Source of the DNA: Neodontobutis hainanensis
Taxonomy: Eukaryota; Chordata; Actinopteri; Gobiiformes; Odontobutidae
Direction of reading: 5' to 3'
Assembly: GCA_024349245.1 (NCBI GenBank)
Contig: JALDNG010000389.1
Span: forward strand, 119,871 to 183,870
DNA length: 64,000 nt
Every line of letters begins with the position of its first letter. Positions within the stretch are counted from its first letter, which is position 1. The position numbers and the translations under genes are program-made. The notes under the pieces were generated by a model that was not told where the DNA came from, made no database searches, and saw nothing but the letters and a program-made list of their open reading frames with translations. Positions 46,476-57,218 of the stretch are shown here, one piece after another.

Positions 46476-49400
46476 AAAACAGATTTGAATCCACTGATGA
46501 ATGAACCAGAAAAACCTTCTCTTTAACTGTGAAATATGGAGGAGGAAATAAAACTTTGTCTATGGAAAACGGGAGACATGAATCTGTGGAAAAGCACCAG
46601 GCTAATAGAGACAGAGAATCCATACAAAAGCGAAGGACAGAGATATCCTGTTGCTGGGAGACGGTGCTGTCAGGGTACATAAACTATAGTTGTTTTGTTA
46701 CATGCAGACAGCCAGTCCAAGTGCTGTGGTCACTGATATAACATCAGCTCTGCTCCCCCAAGTCCTGTCCAAACACACAGGCATTAAACAGCTGATTTTG
46801 TTCAGTGGTGTGACGGGCAGTTGACACCAGGAAGGGAGAATCCGAGGTTTTAAAAAGGATTTCTTCCAGGCTTTTAAATAAAACTTGGAAAATCTGGCGC
46901 AGAGCCACTGTCAGTGGACCACTCCCAAACATTGACAGAAGGATCAATAAATATCTAGTCGGAGTTGCTTCTGCATTAAATACATGCATTATTGAAGACC
47001 TCATGCAGTAGAAGAGGAGTACACTGTTATTGATAACTTCAACTTGTTTTGGCAACGTGTAGACCTGTTTAAAGGAAAGGGCCTACACCTGAACAGAGGA
47101 GTGTTTTATCAGGAGGCTTTTAACAGATAATCGGTTTTATGCACTTCCCTGAGACACCTTAAAATGGTTCCCTGGAAGCACCCTCTGGGTAAAAGGTTGA
47201 AAGGGGCCCTCTCTGAGAAGCCATCAGCCACTGAATGAGAAAACACTCCAGGCCTCACTAACCAAAGATCCTCCCTGACTGATCAAATTCACCATCAACA
47301 CCTGCACTACTGAAATGGACCCCCACAGACCCTGGGACCCCTCAGTAACATCAACACCTTCTGCGACCTCACCATCTCTGTCCCATCCTCAGGATTCACC
47401 AATGGGATTTTGTAGATCACCTGGAAAATGTTGGTAAATATCTGGAACTAAGTTGATACCCTCACACCTAACTTTGGCCAGGTCACGGGTTCTATCATCT
47501 CCATCTTGCCAGAACAATGAGACCCCGAGCAGGTGTCCAATGCACACCCTGTCAGACCCCTCCACCCTCCCAGACCAGCTCCTCCCAGACTAGCTCCAGC
47601 CTTGACTAGCATCAAGGCTACTATCAGCGATTAGGACACTGGGAGGGCCTCCTGCTGTTCCAAGGACTTTTGTCATCCATAAAATACTTTCATCAAACCC
47701 GAGGCCCCGGGAGAGAAGACTTCCGAGCCCATAGCTACAGTCAGAAGTCGTGAGACTCGAGAAGAGACAATAACAGTTAGTTTGTCTAATCAGACAAACC
47801 TGATTCAAATTCCTGCAAACAGATAAAGTCTGGTCTCTGATCAAACAGACTTGAAACTTGCAGTGTCTAAATGTCAGGTCTTTGGGAAACAAATCTTTTA
47901 ATTAATGATTTTATAATTTCAAATAAGCTTGATTTTATGTTTTTAACAGAAACATGGTTAGACAGTAAGACTGGAAATGCTGTCCTTATTGAATCCACCC
48001 TATCGAATTTCACATTTTTATCCAAAATGCGGGAAAACAAAAAGGGTGGTGGTGTTTGTGCTATTTTAGGGATAATATTCTTATCCAGAAACTATCACTT
48101 GGGAGTTTTCATCATTTGAGTATGTGGCATTCAAAATGGAGTTGAGGTTTTCTCCATCTATTTTATATGTTGTTCTTTACAAACCACCCCAACAATGTCA
48201 TGATTTTATTGATGAGTTTACTGAAATGCTTTCGGTTATCTGCACAGAATATGAACAAATAATCATATCAGGTGATTTTAACGTGCATGTGGATAATGTT
48301 TCTGACAGAAATGCCAAAGAACTTTCTACTATTCTTGATACTTTTGGTCTTTGTCAGCATGTTAATGAGCCGACCCATAACAGAGGTCACACTCTGGACC
48401 TGGTCATTACAAAGGGTGTCCATATTTCAGATGTCACTGTGATTGATGTTGCTCTGTCTGATCATTCTTGTGTCTTTTTCCATCTGTCCATGATTCCAAA
48501 AGCTGCTGCTGGACCTACAGTTGTTCAGAAGAGACACATTAATGATAACACCAGGACACAGTTTATGGAGGCAATCAGGTTTGAAAATGCCTCATCAGGT
48601 CAAGTTGATGATTTAATGAATTGTTATACTTCAGGTGTTTTAAATGTTATGGACGCCATTGCTCCTGTTAAGGTTAAAGTGATGAAGCTGCAGAAGGCTT
48701 CGTGGAGCAATGCTCCTTCTGTCAGGGCACAGAAAGGGAATGCCGAAAAGCCGAAAGAAAATGGCGTAAATTTAAACTCTTAATTCATTATGAGGTATAC
48801 AAAGAAAATCTGCATGTTTTCAATCAAACTTTGAAAAAAGCAAGAGAAATATTCTTCTCAGAGCTCATCAACCACAGCAGTAACAACTCACGTGTCCTGT
48901 TTGCTACAGTGAACAGATTAACAAACCCTCCAACTCCATTTCCTCCAGAATTAGTTTCCAACACTAAATGCAATGAGTTTGCATTGTTTTTAACGACAAG
49001 GTTCAAGGCATTAAACATGCGATACAGTCCAAAGGGCAAACAACAACACTGCAGCCACATAGGAGACCTTTGTTTGAGTTTACACATTTTACACCCATTA
49101 ATGACAGAACAATTGAAAAACTGTCTCCAGCCTGAGTTCATCCACCTGCTGCCTCGATGTTTTACCCACTAGATTTCTAAAATCAGTACTAAGCAGTTTG
49201 TTACCACAACTCACTAATATAGTCAATAATTCCTTACAGTTTGGAACATTTCCAAGGGCCTTAAAACTGCTGTCATCAAGCCTCTCTTAAAGAAGAGCAG
49301 TCTTGATGCTACAGTGCTCAACAACTATCGGCCCATATCAAACCTGCCATTTTTAGGAAAGTCATCGAAAAGTTGTATATCAGCAACTTAATGACTTTCT

Positions 49401-50798
49401 ATTGCTTAACAACTGCTTTGATCCTTTTCAGTCAGGTTTTAGGCCCCATCACAGCACTGAGACTGCACTTATCAAAGTCACAAATGACATCCGTCTGAAC
49501 ACTGGCGCGGGCAAAGTCTCTGTCTTAGTTCTGTTGGACTTGAGTGCTGCGTTTGATACAGTGGACCATGAAATCCTGTCACAAAGATTAGATGAATGGA
49601 TAGGTATCTCTGGAACTGCTCTTAAATGGTTTCAGTCCTATCTTGAAGACAGGAAGTACTTTGTTTCGGTTGGAAACTGTGTATCAGACCAAATGGCCCT
49701 GACATGTGGGGTTCCACAGGGTCTATCTTGGGACCTCTATTATTCAATCTTTACATGCTTCCTTTAGGCCAGTTAATACACAGCTGTGGTGTATCCTACC
49801 ATAATTATGCAGATGATACTCAGATTTACATTTCACTCACAGCAGGTGAAAATGGACCAATCCATTCATTGTGTCACTGCATCGAACAGATTGATGTGTG
49901 GATGCAAAATAATTTTCTCCAACTGAACAGAAACAAGACTGAAATAATTATCTTTGGACCACAGAAACAAAGAGAAAATGTCAGCAGTCACCTCGAGTCT
50001 CTTTCTCTAAAATCTAAAAACCAGGTTAGAAATCTAGGGGTCATCATGGACTCAGACTTTAATTTCCAGAGTCACATTAAGTCAATTACATCATCTGCAT
50101 TTTATCACCTTAAAAATATTTCCAGAGTCAAAGGCATAATGTCTCAACCAGACTTAGAGAAACTTATTCATGCTTTTATCTCCAGCAGGTTAGATTACTG
50201 TAACGGCCTGCTCACTGGTCTCTCAAAACGAGGGTTAAGACAGCTGCAGCTTATTCAGAACGCTGCTGCTCGGGTTCTAACTAACACCAGGAAGTACAAC
50301 CACATCAGTCCAGTTTTAAAATCTCTGCACTGGCTTCCTGTTGCTCAGAGGATAGACTTTAAAACAGCACTACTGGTTTACAAGTCTCTAAATGGTTTAG
50401 CACCAGAATATATTTCTGAAATGCTAGTAGCTTATGAGCCTCCTCGGACTCTAAGAACATCTGGGACAGGCCTTCTGCTCGTGCCCAGAGTTAGAAGTAA
50501 ACAGGGTGAAGCAGCGTTTAAGTTTCAAGCAGCAAAACCTGGAACAACCTCCCAGATGAAGTAAAACAAGCCTCAACTTTAACAATGTTCAAGGAGGTTA
50601 AAAACCTTCCTTTTAGCTCCCCTACACCACAACTTAAAATGTTTTTATCTGCACTCTTCTTCTTTTATAATGCTTTTAATCTTTCTTATGTTTCCAAATC
50701 TAAATCTTGTAAATTGTCTTTTATTTCTGTAAAGCACTTTGAGTTACCCAGTGTATTTATTGTGCTATATAAATAAAATTGCCTTGCCTTGCCTTGCC
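46476..50798 (+). mobile_element. L2-type LINE, copy B, joined to array B
   Basis: It starts abruptly inside ORF1 (homology to copy C from about 56025, AACAGATTTGAATC) and runs to the CCTTG tail at 50781-50798, directly followed by array B. Its 3' 3.2 kb mirror copy A. The 5' break at 46476 borders the spacer, not minisatellite, so it was probably truncated by rearrangement rather than at integration. ORF1 and the esterase-like region (46500-47600) have many more indels than in copy C. Confidence 0.9.
47860..50620 (+). pseudogene. L2 ORF2 (endonuclease / reverse transcriptase), copy B
   Basis: Endonuclease: FMFLTETWLDSK near 47935 and the long open piece 48124-48783 with SGDFNVH and SDHSC. 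Linker: 48702-49172. Reverse transcriptase: 49402-49767 (LLDLSAAFDTVDHEILSQRL, CGVPQG), then a one-base shift and 49704-50564 (SILGPLLFNLYMLPLGQLI, YADDTQIYISL, PDLEKLIHAFISSRLDYCNG). The shift at CACAGGG and another at CTTGGGAG are shared with copy C but not with A. The C-terminus shifts frame at AAACCTGG. Confidence 0.9.
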
Positions 50799-53700
50799 TA
50801 GTCTCCCTGCCCCGTTGCCTCCTCTGAACTCTCGGTGGCCTCTGCCTTCTCTGGTCTCTCTGCCCCGTTGCCTCCTCTGGTTACTCTGTGGCCTATGCCT
50901 CCTCTGGTCTCTCTGCGGCCTCTGCCTCCTCTGGTTACTCTGTGGCCTATGCCTCCTCTGGTCTCTCTGCGGCCTCTGCCTCCTCTGGTCTCTCTGTGAA
51001 CTTTGCCTCGTCTGATCTCTCTGTGGCCTCTGCCTCCTCTCGTCTCTCTGTGTCGCCTGCCTCCACTGGTCTCTCTGCCTTCTCTGCCTCCTCTGCTCTT
51101 TCTACCTCCTCTGGTCTCTCTGTGAACTCTGCCTCCTCTGGTCTCTCTGTGGCCTATGCCTCCTCTGGATTCTCTGTGGCCTCTGCCTCCTCTGGTCTCT
51201 CTGTCTCCTATGCCTCCACTGGGCTCTCAGTGGCCTTTGACTCCACTCGTCTCTCTGTGGCCTCTGCCTCCTCTGCTCTCTCTGGCCTCTACCTCCACTA
51301 GTCTCTCTGACTTATCTGTCTCCTCTAGTCTCTCTGTCGCCTCTTCCTCCTCTGGTCTCTCTGTGGCCTCTGCCTCCTCTAGTCTCTCTGCCTTCTCTGC
51401 CTCCTCTGTCTCTCTGTGTCCTCTGCCTTTACTGGACTCTGTGTGGCCTCTGCCTCCACTGGTCTCTCTGTGACTTATGCCTCCTCTGGTCTCTCTCTTG
51501 CCTCTGCCTCCTCTGGTCTCTCTGCCTCCTCTGCCTCCTCTGGTCTCTCTGTGACCTCTGCCTCCTCTGGTCTCTCTGTGGCCTCTGCCTCCTCTGGATT
51601 CTCTTTGGCCTCTGCCTCCTCTGGTCTCTCTGTCTTCTCTGCCTCCTCTATCTCTGTGGCCTCTGCCTCCTCTGGTCTCTCTGTGGCCTCTGCCTCCTCT
51701 TGTCTCTCTATTCCTCTGCCTCCTCTGGTCTCTCTGTCTTTCTGCCTCCTCTGAACTCTCGGTGGCCTCTTCCCTCCTCTGGTCTAACTGTGGCCTTTGC
51801 CTCTTCTGCGCTCTATATCTCCTCTGCCTCCTCTCGTCTCTCTGTGGCCTCTGCCTCCTCTGGTCTGTCTGTGGCCTCTGCCTCCTCTGGACTCTCTGTC
51901 TCCGCTGCTCTAACTGTCTCCTCTGGTCTCTCTGTCTTTCTGCCTCCTCTGAACTCTCGTGGCCTCTGACCCCTCTGGTCTCTCACTGTGGCCTCTGCTT
52001 CCTCTGGTCTCTCTGTGGCCTCTGCCTCCTCTGGTCTCTATGTGGCATCTGCCTTCTCTGGTCTCTCTGCCTCCTCTGCATCCTCTGTCTCTCTGCCTCC
52101 TCTGGTCTCTCTGTCTTTCTGCCTCCTCTGAACTCTCGATGGCCTCTGCCCCCTCTGCTCTCACTGTGGCCTCTGCCTCCTCTGGTCTCTCTGGCCTCTG
52201 CCTTCTCTTGTCTCTCTGCCTCCTCTGCCCTCTGGTCTCTCTGCCTCCACTGGTCTCTCTGTGCCTCTGCCTCCTCTGGTCTCTCTTTTGCCTCTGCCTC
52301 CTCTGGTCTCTTTGTCTCCTCTTCCTCCTATAGTCACGCTATGGCCTCTGCCTCCTCTGGTCTTTCTGCCTCCTCTGCCTCCCCTGCTCTAACTGCCTCC
52401 TCTGGTCTCTCTGTGACCTCTGCCTCCTCTGGTCTCTCTGTGGCCTCTGCCTTCTCTGATCTCTCTGTGGCTGCTGCCTCCCCTGGTCTCTCTGTGTCAT
52501 CTGCCTTTTCTGTTCTCTCTGCCTCCTCTGCCTCCTCTGGTCTCTCTATGGCCTCTGCCTCCTCTGGACTCTCTGCCTCCTCTGGTCTTTCTGTGGCCTC
52601 TGCCTCCTCTGGTCTCTATGCCTAATCTGCTTCCTCTGGTCTCTCTGTGGCCTCTGCCTCCTCTGGTCTCTCTGTCTCCTCTGCCTCCTCTGGTCTCTCT
52701 ACCTCCTCTGCCTCCTCTGGTCTGTCTGTGTCCTCTGCCTCCTCTCGTCTCTCTGTGGCCTCTGCCTCCTCTGGTCTCTCTGTCTCCTATGCCTCCACTG
52801 GTCTCTCAGTGGCCTTTGACTCCACTCGTCTCTCTGTGGCCTCTGCCTCCTCTGCTCTCTCTGGCCTCTGCCTCCACTAGTCTCTCTGACTTATCTTTCT
52901 CCTCTAGTCTCTCTGTCGCCTCCTCCTCTGGTCTCTCTGTGGCCTCTGCCTCCTCTAATCTCTCTGCCTTCTCTGCCTCCTCTAGTCTCTCTATGGCCTC
53001 TGCCTTTACTGGACTCTCTGTGGCCTCTGCCTCCACTGGTCTCTCTGTGACTTATGCCTCCTCTGGTCTCTCTCGCCTCTGCCTCCTCTGCCCTCTCTGC
53101 TCTCTCTGTGGCCTCTGACTCCTCTGGACTCTCTGCTCCTCTGGTCTTTCTGTGGCCTCTGCTTCCTCTAGTCTCCCTGCCCTGTTGCCTCCTCTGAACT
53201 CTCTGTGGCCTCTGCCTCCTCTGGTCTCTCTGTCTCCTATGCCTCCACTGGTCTCTCAGTGGCCTTTGACTCCACTCGTCTCTCTGTGGCCTCTGCCTCC
53301 TCTGCTCTCTCTCTGGCCTCTGCCACATCTAGTCTCTCTGCCTTCTCTGTCTCCTCTAGTCTCTCTGTGTCCTCTATCTGCTCTGGTCTCTCTGTTGCCT
53401 CTGCCTCCTCTGGTCTCTTTGTGTCCTCTGCCTTCTCTGGTCTCTAAGCCTCCTCTGCATCCTCTCATCTCTCTGCCTCCTCTCTGATCTCTCGGTGGCC
53501 TCTGCCTCCTCTGGTCTCAGCCTCGTTTCCTCCTCTGGTCACTCTGTGGCCGCTGCCTCCTCTGGTCTCTCTGTTGCATCTAACTTTTCTGGTCTCTCTG
53601 CCTCCTCCTCCTCTTCTGGTCTCTCTGTGGCCTTTGCCTCCTCTGGTCTCTTTGTGGCCTCTGCCTTCTCTGGTCTCGCCTCCTCTGCATCCTCTCGTCT

Positions 53701-55481
53701 CTCTGCCTCCTCTGGTCTCTCTGTCTCTGCCTCCTCTGAACTCTCGATGGCCTCTGCCCCTCTGCTCTCACTGTGGCCTCTGCCTCCTCTGGTCTCTCTC
53801 TGGCCTCTGCCTTCTCTTGTCTCTCTGCCTCCTCTGCCTCCTCTGCCCCCTCTGGTCTCTCTGCCTCCACTGGTCTCTCTATTGCCTCTGCCTCCTCTGG
53901 TCTCTGTTTTGCCTCTGCCTCCTCTGGTCTCTTTGTCTCCTCTTCCTCCTATAGTCACTCTATGGCCTCTGCCTCCTCTGGTCTTTGTGCCTCCTCTGCC
54001 TCCCCTGCTCTAATTGCCTCCTCTGGTCTCTCTGTGGCCTCTGCCTTCTCTGATCTCTCTGTGGCCGCTGCCTCCCCTGGTCTCTCTGTATCATCTGCCT
54101 TTTCTGTTCTCTCTGCCTCCTCTGCCTCCTCTGGTCTCTCTGTGGCCTCTGCCTCCTCTAATCTCTCTGCCTTCTCTGCCTCCTCTGGTCTCTGTATGGC
54201 CTCTGCCTTTACTGGACTCTGTGTGGCCTCTGCCTCCACTGGTCTCTCTGTGACTTATGCCTCCTCTGGTCTCTCTCTGGCCTCAGCCTCCTCTGGTCTC
54301 TCTGCCTCCTCTGCCCTCTCTGCTCTCTCTGTGGCCTCTGACTCCTCTGGACTCTCTTCCTCCTCTGGTCTTTCTGTGGCCTCTGCTTCCTCTAGTCTCC
54401 CTGCCCCGTTGCCTCCTCTGAACTCTCGGTGGCCTCTGCCTTCTCTGGTCTCTCTGCCCGTTGCCTCCTCCGGTTACTCTGTGGCCTATGCCTCCTCTGG
54501 TCTCTCTGCGGCCTCTGCCTCCTCTGGTTACTCTGTGGCCTATGCCTCCTCTGGTCTCTCTGCGGCCTCTGCCTCCTCTGGTCTCTCTGTGAACTTTGCC
54601 TCGTCTGATCTCTCTGTGGCCTCTGCCTCCTCTCGTCTCTCTGTGTCGCCTGCCTCCACTGGTCTCTCTGCCTTCTCTGCCTCCTCTGCTCTCTCTACCT
54701 CCTCTGGTCTCTCTGTGAACTCTGCCTCCTCTGGTCTCTCTGTGGCCTATGCCTCCTCTGGATTCTCTGTGGCCTCTGCCTCCTCTGGTCTCTCTGTCTC
54801 CTATGCCTGCACTGGTCTCTCAGTGGCCTTTGACTCCACTCGTCTCTCTGTGGCCTCTGCCTCCTCTGCTCTCTCTCTGGCCTCTACCTCCACTAGTCTC
54901 TCTGACTTATCTGTCTCCTCTAGTCTCTCTGTCGCCTCTTCCTCCTCTGGTCTCTCTGTGGCCTCTGCCTCCTCTAGTCTCTCTGCCTTCTCTGCCTCCT
55001 CTGGTCTCTCTGTGTCCTCTGCCTCCTCTCGTCTCTCTGTGGCCTCTGCCTCCTCTGGTCTCTCTGTCTCCTATGCCTCCACTGGTCTCTCAGTGGCCTT
55101 TGACTCCACTCGTCTCTCTGTGGCCTCTGCCTCCCCTGCTCTCTCTCTGGTCTCTGCCTCCACTAGTCTCTCTGACTTATCTGTCTCCTCTAGTCTCTCT
55201 GTCGCCTCTGCCTCCTCTGGTCTCTCTGTGGCCTCTGCCTCTCTAATCTCTTTGCCTTTTCTGCCTCCTCTGGTCTCTCTATGGCCTCTGCCTTTACTGG
55301 ACTCTGTGTGGCCTCTGCCTCCACTGGTCTCTCTGTGACTTATGCCTCCTCTGGTCTCTCTCTGGCCTCTGCCTCCTCTGGACTCTCTGCCACCTCTTGC
55401 CCTGTTTGCTCTCTCTGTGGCCTCTGACTCCTCTGGACTCTCTTCCTCCTCTGGTCTTTCTGTGGCCTCTGCTTCCTCTAG
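50799..55481 (-). repeat. 27-bp minisatellite array B (GA-rich strand on minus)
   Basis: 4.68 kb of the same repeat in opposite orientation to array A, so the plus strand is CT-rich (TCTGCCTCCTCTGGTCTCTC). Open plus frames include 521 codons at 53773-55338 (SGLSVASAS type), again explained by the stop-free unit. Marker variants occur near 51307, 52887 (with CTTATCTTTCTCC), 54905 and 55169. The first 2.4 kb after the L2 tail is collinear with the start of array C. Confidence 0.95.
54340..54450. other. Unoccupied L2 insertion site inside array B
   Basis: The sequence up to TGGCCTCTGCTTCCTCTAG (ending 54395) equals the DNA immediately 5' of L2 copy C (ending 55481). The sequence from TCTCCCTGCCCCGTTGCC (54396) equals the DNA immediately 3' of L2 copies B and C. 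Here they are directly joined, with no L2, so this is the pre-integration sequence of the repeat. CTAG flanks both ends of the insertion and may be the target-site duplication or microhomology. Confidence 0.8.
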
Positions 55482-55695
55482 TTTTCCTGCTTCTGAAGAG
55501 TGCAGTCAGCTCTGCTTGCTCCTGCCAGCTTTACTTTTCTCTTTAGTTATCTCCACATTTAGGATCAACTTTTTACATTGCTTTTACTTTCTTTTAACTG
55601 GATTTTTATGTTTTTATGTTCTTACTTATTTTTTACTTTTTAAACAACACGTTGGACCTGTTGAGCGACTGGAGTCTTAGTATCTATTTTTCAAC

Positions 55696-56229
55696 ATGTC
55701 TGGGATAAAAACAACTACTGCAAACTCTTTCTGCCAAAATTGTTGGAAATACCAACAAGAAATCAGTGTGCTACAAACAAAGATTTTTGCTTTGGAATCT
55801 GAAAGAGGACTTCAGGATACAATCCCGATCACACAATGTGGTAAGACTGTGAATTTAAACTTGGAAGATACAGTGTCATTCCCAAAGCTGAACAAAGCAA
55901 AGGGATTTAAACAAAATGATGGCACCTGGCATAAACTTGGTGCCCAGCCAAAGCAGCACTGGATAAGAAAAAAGAATGCTGGCATCACAAGAGGACTTGT
56001 AGCATCACCAGACATCCAGCTAAAAAACAGATTTGAATCACTGATGAATGAACCAGAAAACTCTTCTTTAACTGTAAAACATGGAGGAAATAAAACTTTG
56101 TCTATGGAAAACGGGAGACATGAATCTGTGGAAAAGCACCAGGCTAACAGAGACAGAGAATCTATGCCAAAAGTGAAGGACAGAGATATCCTGTTGCTGA
56201 GACGGTGCTGTCAGGGACATAAACTATAG
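55696..56229 (+). CDS. L2 ORF1 N-terminal part, copy C
   Basis: Opens at 55696 with MSGIKTTTANSFCQNCWKYQ (a C-x2-C pair in FCQNCW) and a heptad-like KYQQEISVLQTKIFALESER, a short coiled coil as in LINE ORF1 trimerisation regions. It continues KAKGFKQNDGTWHKLGAQPK and a basic, polar tail, stopping after 177 codons at RRCCQGHKL. The stop may be a frameshift product, since the next region should continue the protein. Likely role: RNA-binding partner of the L2 ribonucleoprotein. Confidence 0.6.
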   Translation: MSGIKTTTANSFCQNCWKYQQEISVLQTKIFALESERGLQDTIPITQCGKTVNLNLEDTVSFPKLNKAKGFKQNDGTWHKLGAQPKQHWIRKKNAGITRGLVASPDIQLKNRFESLMNEPENSSLTVKHGGNKTLSMENGRHESVEKHQANRDRESMPKVKDRDILLLRRCCQGHKL

Positions 56230-56261
56230 TTGTTTTGTTACATGCAGCTATCCAAGTGCTA

Positions 56262-56640
56262 TGGTCCCTGATATAACAGCACTCCTCCCCCAAGTCCTGT
56301 CCAAACACACAGGCATTAAACAGCTGATTGTACATGTGGGTGCAGTTGACACCAGGAAGGGAGAATCAGAGGTTTTAAAAAAGGATATCTCCAGGCTTTT
56401 AAATAAACTTGAAAATCTGGAAGTGTAATCCTTTATCAGTGGACCACTCCCAAACATTGACAGAAGGATCAATAAATTCAGTCGGCTGCTTGCATTAAAT
56501 ACATGGCTGTCCAAGACCTGCGAGACAAGAGGAGTACACTTTATTGATAACTTCAACTTGTTTTGGCAACGTGTAGACCTGTTTAAAGGAAAGGGCCCAC
56601 ACCTGAACAGAGTGTGTCAGGAGGCTAACAGATAATCTCC
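56262..56640 (+). pseudogene. L2 ORF1 esterase-like region, frameshifted
   Basis: Across frames it reads KQLIVHVGAVDTRKGESEVL, ISGPLPNIDRRINKFSRLLA, LNTWLSKTC and VHFIDNFNLFWQRVDLFKGK followed by PHLN. The VHVG-x-x-DT block and the final D/H-L-N region match the SGNH-hydrolase-like domain known in ORF1 of several L2/CR1 elements; here the Asn that normally precedes DT in this block is a Val, and several indels break the frame. Confidence 0.6.
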
Positions 56641-57218
56641 TGCACTCCCTGAGACACCTAAATGGTTCTGGTCGCACTCTTAAACAAAGAAAGAGTCTTC
56701 TGAGAAGCCATCAGCCACTGAATGAGAAAAACACTCCAGCCTCACCAACCAAAGATCCTCTGACTGGACCACCATCAACACCTGCACTACTGAAATGGAC
56801 CCCCAATAGGACCCTGGACCCCCCCAGTAACATCAACACCTTCTGCGGACCTCACCATCTCTGTCCCATCCCCGGATTCACCAATGGGATTTCCAGATCA
56901 CCTGGAAATGTTGGTAAAATCTGGAACTAAGTTGATACCCCTCACACCTAACTTGGCCAGGTCACGGGTTCTATCATCTCCATCTTGGCCAGAACAAATG
57001 AGACCCCCGATAGGTGTCCAATGCACCCCTGTCAGACCCCCTCCACCCCCTCCCAGACCAGCTCCAAAAGCCTTGACTAGCATCAAGGCTACTATCAGCG
57101 ATTAGGACACTGAGGGCCTCTGCTGTTCCAGGACTTTTTGTCATCATAAAACACTTATCAACCCGAGGCCCTGTGAGAACACTCCCCCAGCTCCATAGCT
57201 ACAGTCAGAAGTCGCAGA

